A stretch of 64,000 nucleotides of DNA from Xenoacremonium recifei (lineage: Eukaryota > Ascomycota > Sordariomycetes > Hypocreales > Nectriaceae): assembly GCA_012184525.1 (NCBI GenBank), contig WOFQ01000047.1, forward strand, positions 1-64,000, written 5' to 3'. The notes beneath the pieces were generated by a model. The model was given only the letters and a program-made list of their open reading frames with translations. It did no database searches and had not been told where the DNA came from. The position numbers were made by a program, and so were the translations under genes. The number at the start of each line of letters is the position of its first letter. The stretch's first letter is position 1. Shown here piece by piece: positions 21,264 through 33,315 of this stretch.

Positions 21264-21633
21264 ATGGTCCCAAACGCACTCCATTGCCCGCATTGCCTGG
21301 TCACTTTCTCCTCAAAACGGGAACAATCGTTTGTGCTCCCTCAGTCCCTTTCTTTGATGTTCACTCACATTTCCCCTTTATAGCGTTCATCTAAAGCGAC
21401 ATATACGGCCTTTCGTATGCGAGGTCGGCGATTGCGATAAGAGATTCGCGCTGAAGAAAGATCTTCGCCGCCATAAAGATGAAAAGCATGGCTCAACCCG
21501 ATGGCGCTGCACATATGATAAGTGCAAGTACAAGCTAGCTTCTGATGGTGCTCCGCGCAAGGCAAACGTTAAAAGACACATTCGGCAACGGCATGGAGTG
21601 GAGGATCCCTCGCGGTACTGTTCTAGGAAGTAA
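21264..21633 (+). CDS. Three-finger C2H2 zinc-finger protein (5' end uncertain)
   Basis: Exons 21264-21328 and 21384-21633 join through a 55-nt intron. They give 104 residues with three C2H2 fingers. Finger 1 is CPHC...VHLKRH and is completed only by splicing. Finger 2 is CEVGDCDKRF...DLRRHKDEKH. Finger 3 is CTYDKCKYK...NVKRHIRQRH. It is probably a DNA-binding protein. The ATG at 21264 is the only in-frame ATG nearby, yet the frame stays open upstream with protein-like sequence (SEPAGPDEHVEDASAGVADN). A GTATGT...CTCAG intron (21108-21171) would extend the frame back to about 20948, still without an ATG. A further 5' exon may be missing from this model, or the gene may be 5'-degraded. Confidence 0.65.
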
Positions 21634-22032
21634 CCCTTTCCCATTACTAGACAGAGTTGTATTCAGAGTAATTGTCCACAGTCTTGAACTGAATGTGGAT
21701 CGTCCGTTCCCCCGCATTCTCCCCAGACTCCAGGCTCCTCCCAGACGCTAATGACCTTCACCTTGGAGCTCAACAAATAAATACTACCTTACCTAAGGCT
21801 TCTCCAGCATTGCCACTGTCAAAATTCCCACGTCGCATCGGTCGAAGGGCAAGACTAAAAGAGCTTATCTTGCCCTCCGGATCTGTGGAAATCCAATCAC
21901 TGCCCCCTTAAACGCCATCCTTCCCGTCCGCGTGGCTCCATTCTCTACATACATCGTGCCTGACCAACCTCACCTCATCATAGTGTGACCTAGCTTCCCC
22001 ATCTCCAACCTCCCTCCCTCATCATCGCCACC
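21634..22032. other. Intergenic, promoter of the small protein gene
   Basis: About 400 nt, pyrimidine-rich toward the right end (CTCATCATCG, CCTCCCTCATC). Nothing else is seen. Confidence 0.6.
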
Positions 22033-22289
22033 ATGGAAACCACGAAATCCGCCGTCACAGCCATCAGCACCCGTCCATTCCTGTACGTCTCCTCCTCATC
22101 CTCATCGCCCTCCTCGCTGACTCTCGCAGCCGCAGCAAAGCCGTCCTCGCTCTAGCCACCACCGTGACTGCCGCGGCACTCGCTTTCAAGTACAAATCGG
22201 CGGCGTTCAACGACAATGAGGTCGAGCAGCGCACGCGTAAGGCGCCCAATGGCTACGTGAGCGTTGAAAGGAGCGGTGGTGGCGTTTGA
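22033..22289 (+). CDS. 69-residue small basic protein with one hydrophobic helix
   Basis: Two exons, 22033-22082 and 22130-22289, separated by a 47-nt intron (GTACGT donor, CTCGCAG acceptor). The ATG has an ideal context (CGCCACCATGG). The product starts METTKSAVTAISTRPF, has an Ala/Thr-rich hydrophobic stretch (AVLALATTVTAAALAFKY, about residues 21-38) and ends in a polar tail with YVSVERSGGGV. A single short Ala-rich span with flanking basic residues suggests a small mitochondrial or ER membrane protein, but this is inference. The exact splice fit and the start context are the main support; the gene is too short for standard ORF cut-offs. Confidence 0.65.
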
Positions 22290-22660
22290 ACTCGCGTATC
22301 GACAGTTTTGGAGGTGTAGGGTGAACGAAATCATGGGATAGCGATTGTATGCGGAACTCGACATGGGATACTCAAACGACACAATGTGACAGATGGCTCA
22401 GAGCCACGGTATGTTCATACACCAGACACACAACGATAATAAACGGTCTTCTCAAGAATTGAGCTTCTGTCTTTCCATCTATCCACAGAACGATTAGAAT
22501 ATGTATATATCTGCCAAATTCAGACTTATATCAACGACCCGGTTCCAGTCTCGGTAACCAGTGCAATACCAACCCTCCAGATCCTCCAATCCGCCAACGC
22601 CGACCAATGCAGCTAAATCACACACTGCTATGCTTCAAGCAAAAAGCTCCCCATGTGTTG
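22290..22660. other. 3' intergenic, nothing recognised
   Basis: This is the convergent 3' region between the small protein gene and the channel gene. No ORF or repeat of note. Confidence 0.6.
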
Positions 22661-25600
22661 TTACAAGGAGCCTCCCCTTTGGAAAACGTCATCCTCCGTC
22701 TCCGCCTCGTCGTCCGATTCGTACGCAACCTCCTTACCCTTTCCTTTCCCCTTAACATCCCAAGGCCCAGGTTTGGGTTCCTTCATACTCCGGCGACTGG
22801 CAGGTCTAGTCGCTGCGATCTTCTTCGTGGCGGCGTCGAGCTTAGACCGTCTCAATCGGTCCCGTCCAGCAACTTCGATCATTGGGCTTCCTCGCAATTC
22901 CTCCCCTGACGAGTTACGCCGGGTAGTCGGGGCCGTCGAGGCGTTCTTCAAATCTCGCATCTCCCGAATTACATCTGAGAAGCTCTCTTCCAGCGTCTTC
23001 ATACGTGCCAGCACCAGTCTTCCCATCCTGTCCCGATCACCAGCGTCGATGCCGCCGGCCGCCCGCAGCCGGTTATCCTTCATCAGAGCCATAGCCATCT
23101 GAGTCTGGAAACTCCCAGGCATCACCACATTAGGGTCGTCTAATGCGAGCTGAGCGTTGTCCGACATGCCGCTCATATCGAATGATGAGAGCCGTCGAAC
23201 CTCTCGCGGCCGGTTTCGGGGCTCGATGCTCAACAACGCTGAGCGACTGACAGCTCCAGCCTCAGTCATGCCTCGTGGTGCCAATACGGGGCGAGGCTTT
23301 GCGTTCGAGTGATACATCGTGCGCCTTGGTGAGCCCCGACGATGTGTCGGTGTCTTCTCCCCGCCAGTAGTGCGACCGCTCGTCCGTGGCCGCGACTGCG
23401 ATCCAGGCGGAGGCGAGCCTGACGAACCACTATGAAACTGCTTTGCATCCTGTGGGTTGAAGAGGATCGTATTAGTAGACATCGTTCGGTTGTGCACAGC
23501 ACGCCTTGGCCGAGGCGTCGGGGCTCCCTTGCCGGACGAGCTAGCTGATGACGCCAATTTGCCAAAACCCCGAGCAATATTTGAGGGTATGTTGAAGTAG
23601 CTGTCTTCTGTGTCCTCGTTGATGTTGTCATTGCCTGCGCGGCTCTGGGCTGCGTTCGTGCCGTTCTCCTCCTCGTCTTCGTCGTTCGTTACCAACTCGT
23701 CGTCGCCATCAGCATCCGTCTGATCCTTATACTCAGGTACCTCTGGAGCCGTGTTGGATCTCGAAAAAGTGGTAGGTCGGAATGGGACACCGTTGTTTGA
23801 TATCAGGTCGGCTGGGTCGCTGGCTATGGATCTCACATCGGAGATTCGCCTCAAATGCGAGGTCCGATCCCAGCCAACACTCATTCTACGCTTCCAGGTG
23901 GGAACAGCACGACTATCCAACGTAGGCCAGTCACCCGGCGATGCTCCAGCTTCATCATGCTGATCCATCCAGTTGCGAATCGCTGTCTGCGTCTTTCGCC
24001 GCTCATTACGACGCTGCGTTCGAAGAGTGAGGGGGTCAGGCACACGCCGAAATACCTCCTCAAGAGCTCGATCTTTCTGAAATCCAGCAACAGATTCTTC
24101 ACGAACCCGCATGCTCGGGCTGAACATGGCTGTTCTGCTTGTCGGATCGGCAAATGAGATCGCCCTTCCACGGTGACGGCCTGGGTGTTCCACCAAGTCC
24201 GTCGGTTCAAACATGGATGGGGCGAGCCAAAACCTCTCATACAAGTAGATACAGAAGAGTATCGGAAAGTGAGTGATCTTGATGATGGTCCGGTTAAGCC
24301 AGACGAAGTGTCGTAAAGGCATGAAATATCGCAGGGGCATGAGCAGCCAAGCAAAAATGTTGCTCGGAGCGATGTAAGAGAAGAGCGCGTCATTCTTGAC
24401 CATAGAAATGGTGTTGATCGCAAAGAGGAACCTAAATATATTAGCATGGCGTTCTTTCATATGTCTTTTCCTAGACTACTCACTGATGTTCTTCGTTGGC
24501 ATTCGACGCAATCGCCATGAAGGAGTTGGTCAAAACGGTAATGAGGATCGTGCTACGGTTAATTGTCAGAAGTGCTTCTTGCACGGATTTCTGTATTCGA
24601 GTCGACTTACACCACCAAGAAGTGACAGATGAACAAGAATAGGACCAGCATTGCCCGCCCCAACCAGTTGTATGCCGCCCATCTACACGCTATTAGTCAT
24701 ATGCCAATCGTTCTTGAAGCCATAGTAACTTACGCATCCCAAGCAGCAGGTGTGAAACCCATAATGATCTGGAAAATCTTGTATGCCGCATCGCCTGGTT
24801 CAAACGAGTTCTTCGACAATGTGAAGAAGAAAAAGAAGCCGCTGCACAGGATCAGTACCAGGATGAAGACGGCAGCCAAGTCCACTGCCATCAGACGGAA
24901 GGCGATGAGCAGCTGGGAGAAGTATTGATAGTGATCCAGAATGCTAAAGATGCGCGGCAGTAGCAGAATGGCGTTCGCAGCCAAAACATCGTACGCCATG
25001 TCATTCCAATGATGCGGATCAACCAGAAAGACGCCGTATGCACGCATGCAGTAGTATACGATAAGCAACAGAAGAATGCCTAGGTCAAAGATATTCCAGA
25101 AACTCATGATGTAGAGTGCAAAGCCTTGCTCGTTGAAGCCGACAAGCTCGTCTAACATGAAACCGGCACTCCAGAACCAAAAGACCAACTCCAATGCTGT
25201 GATTTGAACAGAACGTTGAGCAAGCACCGCGAGAAAGAGGCCAATCAGGACCGCGAGAGATAGCGTGGACAGGAACGACCGATACCTGGGGACACGCAGA
25301 CGAGAGAGCTTGAGCAGCGAGGCCTGGCGAGGATCGTACAGCGTAACTCTCCTTCGCCCGGGAGGGGATTGCTGCTGTCCTTCCTTTGCAGGCAGAGTCG
25401 CTAGCAAAGGAGTCCTTGCGTCCACTTTACCATCAAGGCCATTTCGATCCGGGCGATGTTCACGATGGAGGCTGTCCGCAGAGAAGTGAAACGTGATAGC
25501 ACCGTTCCAGATGGCTTCGAGTTGCTGCACGACCAAAGGGTGGGCGAGGAAGTGTTTGGCATTGGCTCGGATGGCAACCTCGAGGGTCGAGGTTCGAGAA

Positions 25601-26384
25601 GCAACCAACAGAGGAGCGATGGACATGGTAGGGGATTTTCGCGCAGGAGTCGGCGAAGGTACTCCAGGAATGCCTTGCAGAGGATAGAAGTCATAGGCCA
25701 GGGCATCGATGAGCTCGCGGGTGTTGTACTCCTTGAGGATCTTGATTGCAAGCAATTCGCAGACCTTGGCTCGAGTGCTGCTCGTCCCTGCGTTTCCAGG
25801 ATATCGTTGGCCCTCCTTGGTAAACTGCAAGCAATTTGCCATCAAGGCATACAGCGTGGCGCGAGAGAAGTGCTGGGTCCGGATCTGTTGCTGCATGGGC
25901 TTGACGAGGAATTGGGAGACTTGGGGGGAGCGAAGCTGGTCCCAGGTGAGGGTCGTCTCGGTGCGGGCAGATACGATGATACGGATAGCATGAGTGATGC
26001 TGTATATGGGTAACGAATCTGGTCAAACATGAAGTCAGAAAAACGCGGATATTTCAGGTTGATCATAAAATACACACCCAGATGACTGGCTGAGAAGAGT
26101 GGGAGAACAGGCAAGGCACCGCGTCGACCGTCCTCGTCCTGTTGGTCCTGGTCTTCGTCGCCATCCTCGTTCTCTTCATCACGGCGCTGTGTGCCATATC
26201 GAGTTACGCCGTCGTCGTGGGAATCGTCTCCATCGTCATCGACCTCAGTAAAATCGGCCGTAGCATGGCGTCGTGCTTCGTATTCTCGCCGGGCTGGGCC
26301 AGGAGAGGCCGAGAGGCTGGGATCGCGGGTGTGGTCGACGCGACGGGAGCCCGGCCGGGGACGGCGCATCAGGGAGGAGAACAT
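22661..26384 (-). CDS. YVC1-like TRP-family cation (calcium) channel
   Basis: Five exons: 26384-26078, 26018-24734, 24682-24612 (donor boundary within a base or two), 24552-24484 and 24431-22661. The joins are in frame and give about 1167 residues. The N-terminal 100 residues are acidic and disordered. An ankyrin-less cytosolic domain follows with the YVC1-type motif RAKVCELLAIKILKEYN. The membrane core spans about residues 350-570 with six hydrophobic segments. The loop SFEPGDAAYKIFQIIMGF, before the last helix, is in pore position. The last helix (LVLFLFICHFLVVTILITVL) leads into TNSFMAIASNANEEHQ. The 590-residue C-terminal tail is basic, Ser-rich and largely disordered with a final acidic patch (YESDDEAETEDD). 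YVC1 releases Ca2+ from the vacuole; filamentous fungi have paralogues, so the exact location is unsure. Confidence 0.82.
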
Positions 26385-28712
26385 GGTCCTGATGCAAGCT
26401 GGAAGCCGCCTCGAATCAACGAAATCAATGCATCTCCTCAAGCCACCGAGCTGAGAGGGAGAGGCCGAGGGGCGGAGGGACAGAGAGAGGGCCTCTCGAG
26501 TCCGGAGGGATGGTGGGGGAAAGAGAAGAGACAAGAGGGAGTAGAATCGGCATCGAGGCTCTCGTCGATTTCCCAGTCGATCCTCCCTCCTCCTGCACAC
26601 TGCAGAAAGCTGAGGTGAGGTAGGTGCACTGCAGCCCGGGGCGCGGACCTGCCCTCCACAGCTGGCCAGCACTCCACTGAACGGCACCTCTAACAGCGGC
26701 CTAGCGCCTGGACCGGGGACTCAGAGCGCCCTAGCTCCTGCTAACGCGGGAAACGACCAGGGCCCAAGCCCCCTAACGGCAGCGACCCCAGCCGCTGTCG
26801 ACTGACGCACTGCAGCGCTAACGCAGCTAAAGCAGGGAAGCAATGCTCACGACCCCCAAAACACGTCTAGTTTGACTACTACTACAACCACATTTCAAGG
26901 GCAACGAGGCGCGTCTAACGCGGCGCAAATCCGGCGAGGACATCCAGAAATAACTCCTTGACTAAGAGTCGACGACGCCGTGATCTTCGCAGGCTCAAGC
27001 CTTGCGAGATCCTCCGAATGCCCAGAGTTTACAGGAGGAGCCCAGCAGCCATCCATGGATCACACCCTGCTGGATCCCCGTCCGGGGGGCAGGTAAATTG
27101 CGTGCTGGGTCGGCAGTCGTCCTGAAATGAACGATTCAGGTCGGTGGTTCAGCTTGCCACCAGAAGGGTCTGGTACATACTCATTGTTACGGTGTGAAGA
27201 CGAGTGTGAGGCTTACATGGTGCCCAGCCAGGACACGGCGACTAGCATCGTCCAACTGCAGCACTCCGACGGCGAGACCCAACGACGCATGACACCCTCT
27301 AGAGCGCTGCAGGATGCACAGGGTGGTCTGCCACATGCCAGCCGGGCGGTCCTCATTGGAGCGAGCCGGGGCTGGAAGTCTGGAGCATCAGCATCCCTGG
27401 CCGGGCCTCCTCTGCTGCAGGGCGCCAGCGTCGGCCGTGATTGGGGGAGGAATCCTGCCACTAGGTGCTGCGAACCGCGACTGCATATGGATGGAGGGCA
27501 GACACCAGACCGCCGTTATCGTGAGACGCTGGTGGCCGAGGGAGGGCGGGGGAGAGATTCTCTGCTCTCTCTGGCTCTCTATGCGAGCACTCATGCCTCG
27601 TATCCGTCGGACCGATGGGAATTGCCTGGACCAACTGCAGCGAATGAGCCTGGCCCTCTACTTGTACAGAGGCGTCGTTGATGCGTCCAGACGGCCCGCT
27701 AGAGGGAGATGGGATGGGCCCCATAACGGGACCCAGCGTCCATGCATGCCTGGCCTTATCTCGAGATGATCATGGGGTCTTTTCGTGTGGGAGTTTGCAT
27801 GAGCGCAACGCAAACACATGAACTAACAAGTGTTTGGTGCTTCGGGTTGCGTAACTTGTGTCCTGTTGATTTTCCCCAACGTTTACACAGCAGAGATTGT
27901 TTCAGATGCTATTCCACAGTGGCATGGAATTGGTCGCTTTTTCTCCGTGCTCTGACTGACCTCTGTTGGTTGCATTGGTGTAAGTCGAGGCGGTCGAAGG
28001 GCCAGCACCACCATCATGACTCTTTGACGTCAACACCAGGTGGTGTAGCCAGATATTCTTCCTGCGTACGGAGGCAAACATGCATCCAATCGTCTAAAAT
28101 GACAGGTCGAATTTCAACAATGAGGTCAAGTGACCGAAGAGAGCAGCGCGCCACAACTTCAGCTTACACACCTGTAGGGTAATGGCAGATCGGGAGGTTC
28201 ATGTCCGGAACCCTGCATTTCAAGGTGGAGAGTAGACACCATCTGCGAGGCCTTCCCCGTGGGTTGGCGCGGGATAGTCGCGGGGTGGTCAGGTCTGAAG
28301 ATAAGGAGAGTGATGTCTGAGGGAGCCAAAGTAGTCCATGGGAGGCGCAGATGGTGGTGCACCTTCTGGATGGCGTACACCCGATATGAGTAGCCCAAGA
28401 GTGCACGTCCGTTGTCTGTCTCATGTTCTACGGCCAATGAGACTTCAACATCCCATAGACTCATACTCTTGGCCTATAGTTATTGCAGTTCAAATTCCAA
28501 AAATGGCTTCCAAAATGCTCGTTCTTTTGTTAAATCCCATCTGACTTACAAGTCATTGATCCACACCTCACCTTCCTGAGCGGGTATGGAACCATCGTCC
28601 CCTCAGAAGTAAGCTTCAGAGTAAGCACTGATAGATCTCATGTCAACTTCACTTTTCCTCTCAGCAATCCGGGTTTCGTTGCAGCCTTTTCATTTAGCAC
28701 CACACAGACAAC
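26385..28712. other. Gene-poor 2.3-kb region
   Basis: GC-rich sequence upstream of the channel gene. ORFs up to 184 codons (27127-27681 on plus; 28464-28159 on minus) overlap others in several frames, lack splice coherence and resemble no family I know. It is probably promoter and spacer. Confidence 0.55.
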
Positions 28713-29124
28713 ATGACAGCCCAGACAGATGACGAGGGGTTTTTGACCGAGCTGCCTCCGATCCCTGAGGACGAGTTTGTAGTATTTGGCACCGTATGTC
28801 TCGCCTCATCACGATCTATGTATCAAAGCTCATTTTCAGCACCAGGTCTACGCCTACCCCGAGCATGCCGATGCACTCGAGGCCGTTTATGCCGAAACCA
28901 CTCGCCTTTCTGCATTTGAGCCCGGCATTGTCTATTATTGCCTTGCGAGGGACAGCAGGGACCGCAACCTCTTCCACTTCTTTGAGCGGTACAAGGGCGC
29001 AAAGGCGTTTGAAGACCACAACAACCAGCCGATTATCCAGAAACTGATGGAAGACAAGTACATTCGCGGCGTCAAGGCAACATTTAACAAGCCGATTTTG
29101 CCAGCTAAAACGGTAGACGAATAG
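28713..29124 (+). CDS. Small ABM-fold (antibiotic biosynthesis monooxygenase-like) protein
   Basis: Exons 28713-28793 and 28840-29124 join at a GTATGT...TTTCAG intron of 46 nt to give 121 residues. The spliced core VFGTHQVYAYPEHADALEAV, then LSAFEPGIVYYCLARDS, then LFHFFERYKGAKAFEDH, follows the dimeric ferredoxin-like ABM fold: a strand with the incoming His/Tyr, a helix, the EPG turn, and a strand leading to an F-E-R-Y motif and a HN-P segment. Relatives include quinol monooxygenases and many uncharacterised small fungal proteins. It is probably cytosolic and may act on a small aromatic or quinone. No biosynthetic genes lie nearby, so a substrate cannot be assigned. Confidence 0.85.
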
Positions 29125-29427
29125 AATTGAGATGTGAATACGAAAATACATGCGACAATAGGAGTACGAAGCTCTGAAGCACATAATCTGACGAATCACA
29201 TCTTGATGCGTTGTTCTGCAACTGTAATCTGCCTGCATAAACGCATCTCCATCATCAAGAACTACGTATTCCCGCGCTGCCCTTCTGTTTCTCCTCTGCT
29301 TCACCTGGTTCGCTGCCCTTCCAGCACTTAGTCATGACGGCCGCCACCCTTGCTGCAGACCTGCCAGCCAATGTGATCACCGCAAGGGATGAATCGCATT
29401 GAAGGCGGAAATTATGGATCATGGGAG
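29125..29427. other. 3' flank, no gene seen
   Basis: Short overlapping ORFs only. Confidence 0.5.
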
Positions 29428-29467
29428 CTGCTATCGTCTGCTATCGCCTGCTATCGCCGGCTATAGT
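29428..29467. repeat. 10-bp tandem repeat, four copies
   Basis: Four units of CTGCTATCGY, the last degenerate (CGGCTATAGT), in non-coding DNA. Confidence 0.75.
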
Positions 29468-29800
29468 CCAGTGGCGTCGCGCTGGAACGGGTGCCTTAAT
29501 TAGCGACTCCGGCGGGTGCTAGCCAGGGGAGCGAATAGGCTTGCCATTGGGGCCTCGCTAAGTTGTCGACCCCCTAGACATGGACATGGCCCATGGAAAC
29601 CCCTTGAACGCGACTTGAGCCTCGGGCAGTCGCTCACGTCCTCGAGACCTTCAGATCTTTCATTGCAAATCCAATCCCCACAGTCAAGACTTGTTTTCTG
29701 GCGCCGTTTCGCTCCTGCCAAAGTGAGAACTTAGGTTGCTACTTGTCAAATCCTGGGCTGCCGCGGAAACAGCAACAGCAAGCGACGAACTCCTTGTTTC

Positions 29801-29980
29801 ATGTCCTCGACACCCCTCGATGAAACACCCGACGAGCGCCTACAACCGGCCGGTTCCCCTCAATCCGCGGACAAAGACGACAACAGCCTCGATCTCTGTG
29901 ATCTGTCCAGGCCTCGGCGCTTAATTTCGTTGGCAGCGCGCATCTCCATCTTCTTGAATCGCAGGCCGGCCCTCCCATAG
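29801..29980 (+). other. 59-codon upstream ORF before the TBC gene
   Basis: An ATG-to-TAG frame beginning MSSTPLDETPDERLQPAG lies 115 nt ahead of the TBC gene start. Its acidic, Pro/Ser-rich composition is like coding sequence. It may be an upstream ORF in the leader, or part of an alternative 5' exon of the RabGAP gene. Confidence 0.4.
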
Positions 29981-30095
29981 GCTTCCCGAGCGCACTGGAT
30001 TGTGTCAAGCCCGCTGTCTGATCGGACCGCGTTCCAGTCAAGCCCCCGACCAAACTTTGCTGCGTGCCTGGGGTGACGGCAGACGGGCGACGGGC

Positions 30096-33000
30096 ATGGA
30101 GACGGACCATAAACAAAACGGCCATGATTCTCTCCCTTCGACCACAGTGGCCGGACGACCGTCGATTGTGGCCGAGGAGTCCGGGCCGGAGACGACACCC
30201 AAGATGACACACGATTCCCTCGTTACTGTCCGACTTTCTGAACCCGATTCTATTGCACTGGACCCAGCAGTAGCTAGTCCCAATGTTGAGCGCCCCGAAT
30301 CGACGCTGGTGAGGGAAGAGGCTGAGGACTCCGACCATACCGAAGACAAGGCCGTGGAAGAAACGACGGGCGAGGCACAGGCAGAGGCAGAGGCAGAGAA
30401 GGACGCCGCTGCAGACTCAACAGATCCTACGACACCTCGGCATTCCACCGCTGCAATGCCGATAACAACAACCAAGCGGTGTCTCCAAGATGAGTTCATT
30501 GGCATCTTCGAGGAGGACACCGCAAACCTGTCAGACGACCAAGACGAAGAGGTGAACTGGGAGCAGTTGGAGAAGAAGGAGGACGAACAGACCAAGGACG
30601 AGGAGACTGACAATGTGAGCTCGCCCGTAGTCTACGAGAAACAAACAACATCACTGACATGCACCAGTCGACGGCCCTCTTGCTGGCGCGACTTGAACAG
30701 GAAAATGCAAAGCTGGCTACGAACCCGAAGAGCGTCAAAGTCCAAGGCGTGGACCGCGCCACCGCCGAACGCAGCGCCGTTAGCAAGCCGCGGCCGCCAT
30801 CCATGGCCCAACTTCGTCAGATGGTTCATGGCCCGACGCCACCGGCCCTGCGATACTCGATGCTCCCGCCGCCGCCCATGACTGACCTCGAATTCTATGC
30901 TGCCCTTGTCAAGGACTACCAGCAGACGGCGGCGCGGCTGCCGACCCTCCTCTCCAACAAGATCCGGAAAGGCATTCCGCCTCCGCTGCGTGGTGTCGTA
31001 TGGCAGAGCATGTCTGGTGCTCGAGATGCAGCTCTCGAGGAGGCATACGATCGTTTCTTGGGCGAGTCCAGTCCCTATGAGCTCATCATCGGCAAGGATC
31101 TTGGGCGAAGCTTTCCCGGCGTCGACATGTTCCGCGACCCCGAGGGAGACGGCCAGCGCATGCTCGGCCGAGTCCTCAAGTGCTTCAGTCTGTACGACAC
31201 CAAGATTGGGTACTGCCAGGGGCTTGCCTTTCTTGTCGGCCCGTTGCTGATGCATATGCCCGACAAGCAAGCGTTTTGTGTTTTGGTCCGGTAAGATCTC
31301 CGACGTCAATTCGACCAGAGCTGCAAGAGAACGAGAAGACTGACATGATTTCCAGCCTTATGGAACGATACGACCTGCGCGCATGTTTCCTCCCAGACCT
31401 CTCCGGGCTGCACGTCCGCATCTACCAGTTTCGCGAGCTCCTGCGACAGAGCTTGCCGGTGTTATCGAACCACCTCGAGGAGCTCCAGGTGGACCCGGCC
31501 TATGTTTCGCAATGGTTCCTCAGCTTTTTTGCCGTAACATGTCCCCTGCCAATGCTGTTTCGCATCTACGATGTCATCTTTGCCGAAGGCGCCTCAGAGA
31601 CGTTGATGCGAGTGGCGCTATCCCTTATGAGGAAGAACGAGGCGCGACTATTGGCTTGTCCCGAGCTAGAGGACGTGATGCAGCTCCTCCTGTCCCGTGG
31701 CCTCTGGGATTGCTACCACTACAATGCAGATGAATTTGTCCAAGACTTTGTTGGATTGACCAGCGTCGTTTCGCGAGAGAGCCTATCGCAATTGGAACAG
31801 AGCTATCGAGAATCGAAGATCGCCGCCTCGAGCCAGGGTCGCTCATCGGATATTACGACGGCCGCCACTCGTTTCCTAGGTCGGATCTGGGCCTCCTCCA
31901 CCAGCCTGTCTCCCAAATCCGCCAATCTGAGCCCCGGTCTCAGCGCCCCCTCGCGGCCATTGAGCATGTTGCGCCGCAGCACATCCAAGCAGAGCCTCGC
32001 CTCGACATTGAACTCAATGGAGGCCAGCTCTGCGAGTGTGGCTAGTTCTGCGTCGACCGAGGCCACCACGGTATCCCGAGACTCGTCCAATACCGAGGAC
32101 GGCGGATTGACGCGGGAATCGACGCCAATGGGGAACAAGACGAATACGACGCATAAGAACAACGACGAACGATATCTCCACAGCCAAATTGAAGACCTAT
32201 TGACAGCATTGAGCGAGCTGCAGAGGAACCATGCGCTATTATCGACCCAGCTCCAGCGGGAGCGCGAGGAGCGGCAAGAGGACTGTAAGGCTGTCCGATC
32301 GCTCCTTGACGGACTACGGAAGAAGGCCGGCGTAGAGTCGGAGTCGAGCAGTATCAACGTCGAGAAGTCAGAAGCCGAAGACGTCGAGTCGGTCGAAAAG
32401 GAAGATGCCGATAAAACCACGACCTCGGACGAGACGGATCGAGCGAATAATAATGAGGAAGAGACACCGACACCATCGACTGAGGACTTGTCACAACTAT
32501 TGGAGCTTGTGGAAAGCCGATTCCAGAGTGGAGAGGAGCAACGTCGTTCTTCCATGATGCAGACGAAGGCACAATTGCGAGAGGAGCTGTCGCAAGCCAA
32601 GGATCGACTCGCCAGTGCCATGTCTCAATCACAGGAGCTCAATCGCCAGATCCACGACCAGACCCAGGAAATGGCGACGGTCAAGGACCAGCTTCGGGAG
32701 AGTCATGCGCATGTGAGGACGCTCCACCAAGAGAAGCAGCGATTAGAGCGACAGATCCACGGGATGCGAGCGCGAGCGTCTGCAAGCTCGGCACAGGAGC
32801 CAACGAGGGATGCTGACCCTGACTGGAGTGCCAGCGGGAAGCCCAATGGTGGACTGCGGGAGTTCAAGTTGGGACGAAGCAAGTCAACACCCTCTGAGGC
32901 TGGTGCTACCATGCCGACGCCGTCGTTTGCGAAGCGGGTGTCATCATTGCCGCAGCCTCATGACTCTCGATCTACTTCAATGGCAGCGGCTGCATCGGCG

Positions 33001-33315
33001 GTCGCTATGCCTCCGCCAAACCCCGAGGCAGAGGCTTTGTTGATAGAGCTGGTCCAGGCAAAGACGGCCGAAGCCATGGCCAAGCAAGAAGCCGAGGAGA
33101 TGAGGCAAAAGCTGGAAGCTCTCCGGAGGTCTCACGGTCTGGGACACGGAGACGCTGCATCCACAGCATCGGCCGCCATGGGTGTGTTTGGCCGTCTTAC
33201 AGGCCAAGGTCACGGCCATGGTAACTCAACGGCCAGCGAGACCATGACGAAGCCGGCACCCACGACATCAGGAGCGCAAGCATCCGGAGGCGGATTCTGG
33301 GGTTGGAGGAGATGA
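30096..33315 (+). CDS. TBC-domain Rab GTPase-activating protein with coiled coil
   Basis: Exons 30096-30614, 30668-31290 and 31356-33315 give 1033 residues. The N-terminal 270 residues are acidic and disordered. The TBC domain runs from about 275 (KGIPPPLRGVVWQSM) to 500. It has the arginine finger in IGKDLGR (I-x-x-D-x-x-R) and the glutamine finger in KIGYCQG, so it should be catalytically competent. Next come low-complexity Ser/Thr stretches, then a heptad-rich coiled coil (about 690-900, including LQREREERQEDCKAVRSLL), and a Gly/His-rich end GGGFWGWRR. The layout is like Gyp5/EVI5-type GAPs, which inactivate Rab proteins such as Ypt1/Sec4 at Golgi or polarised secretory sites. The upstream frame is open but lacks an ATG, so 30096 is the start. 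Confidence 0.92.

Noticed and set aside
27127..27681. 184-codon ORF, possible orphan gene
   Set aside because: It overlaps long ORFs in other frames and both strands, has no splice or homology support, and looks like GC-rich random sequence.
28159..28464. 101-codon minus-strand ORF with protein-like start
   Set aside because: Overlapped by another minus-strand frame of similar length. I could not extend it by splicing and know no related protein.
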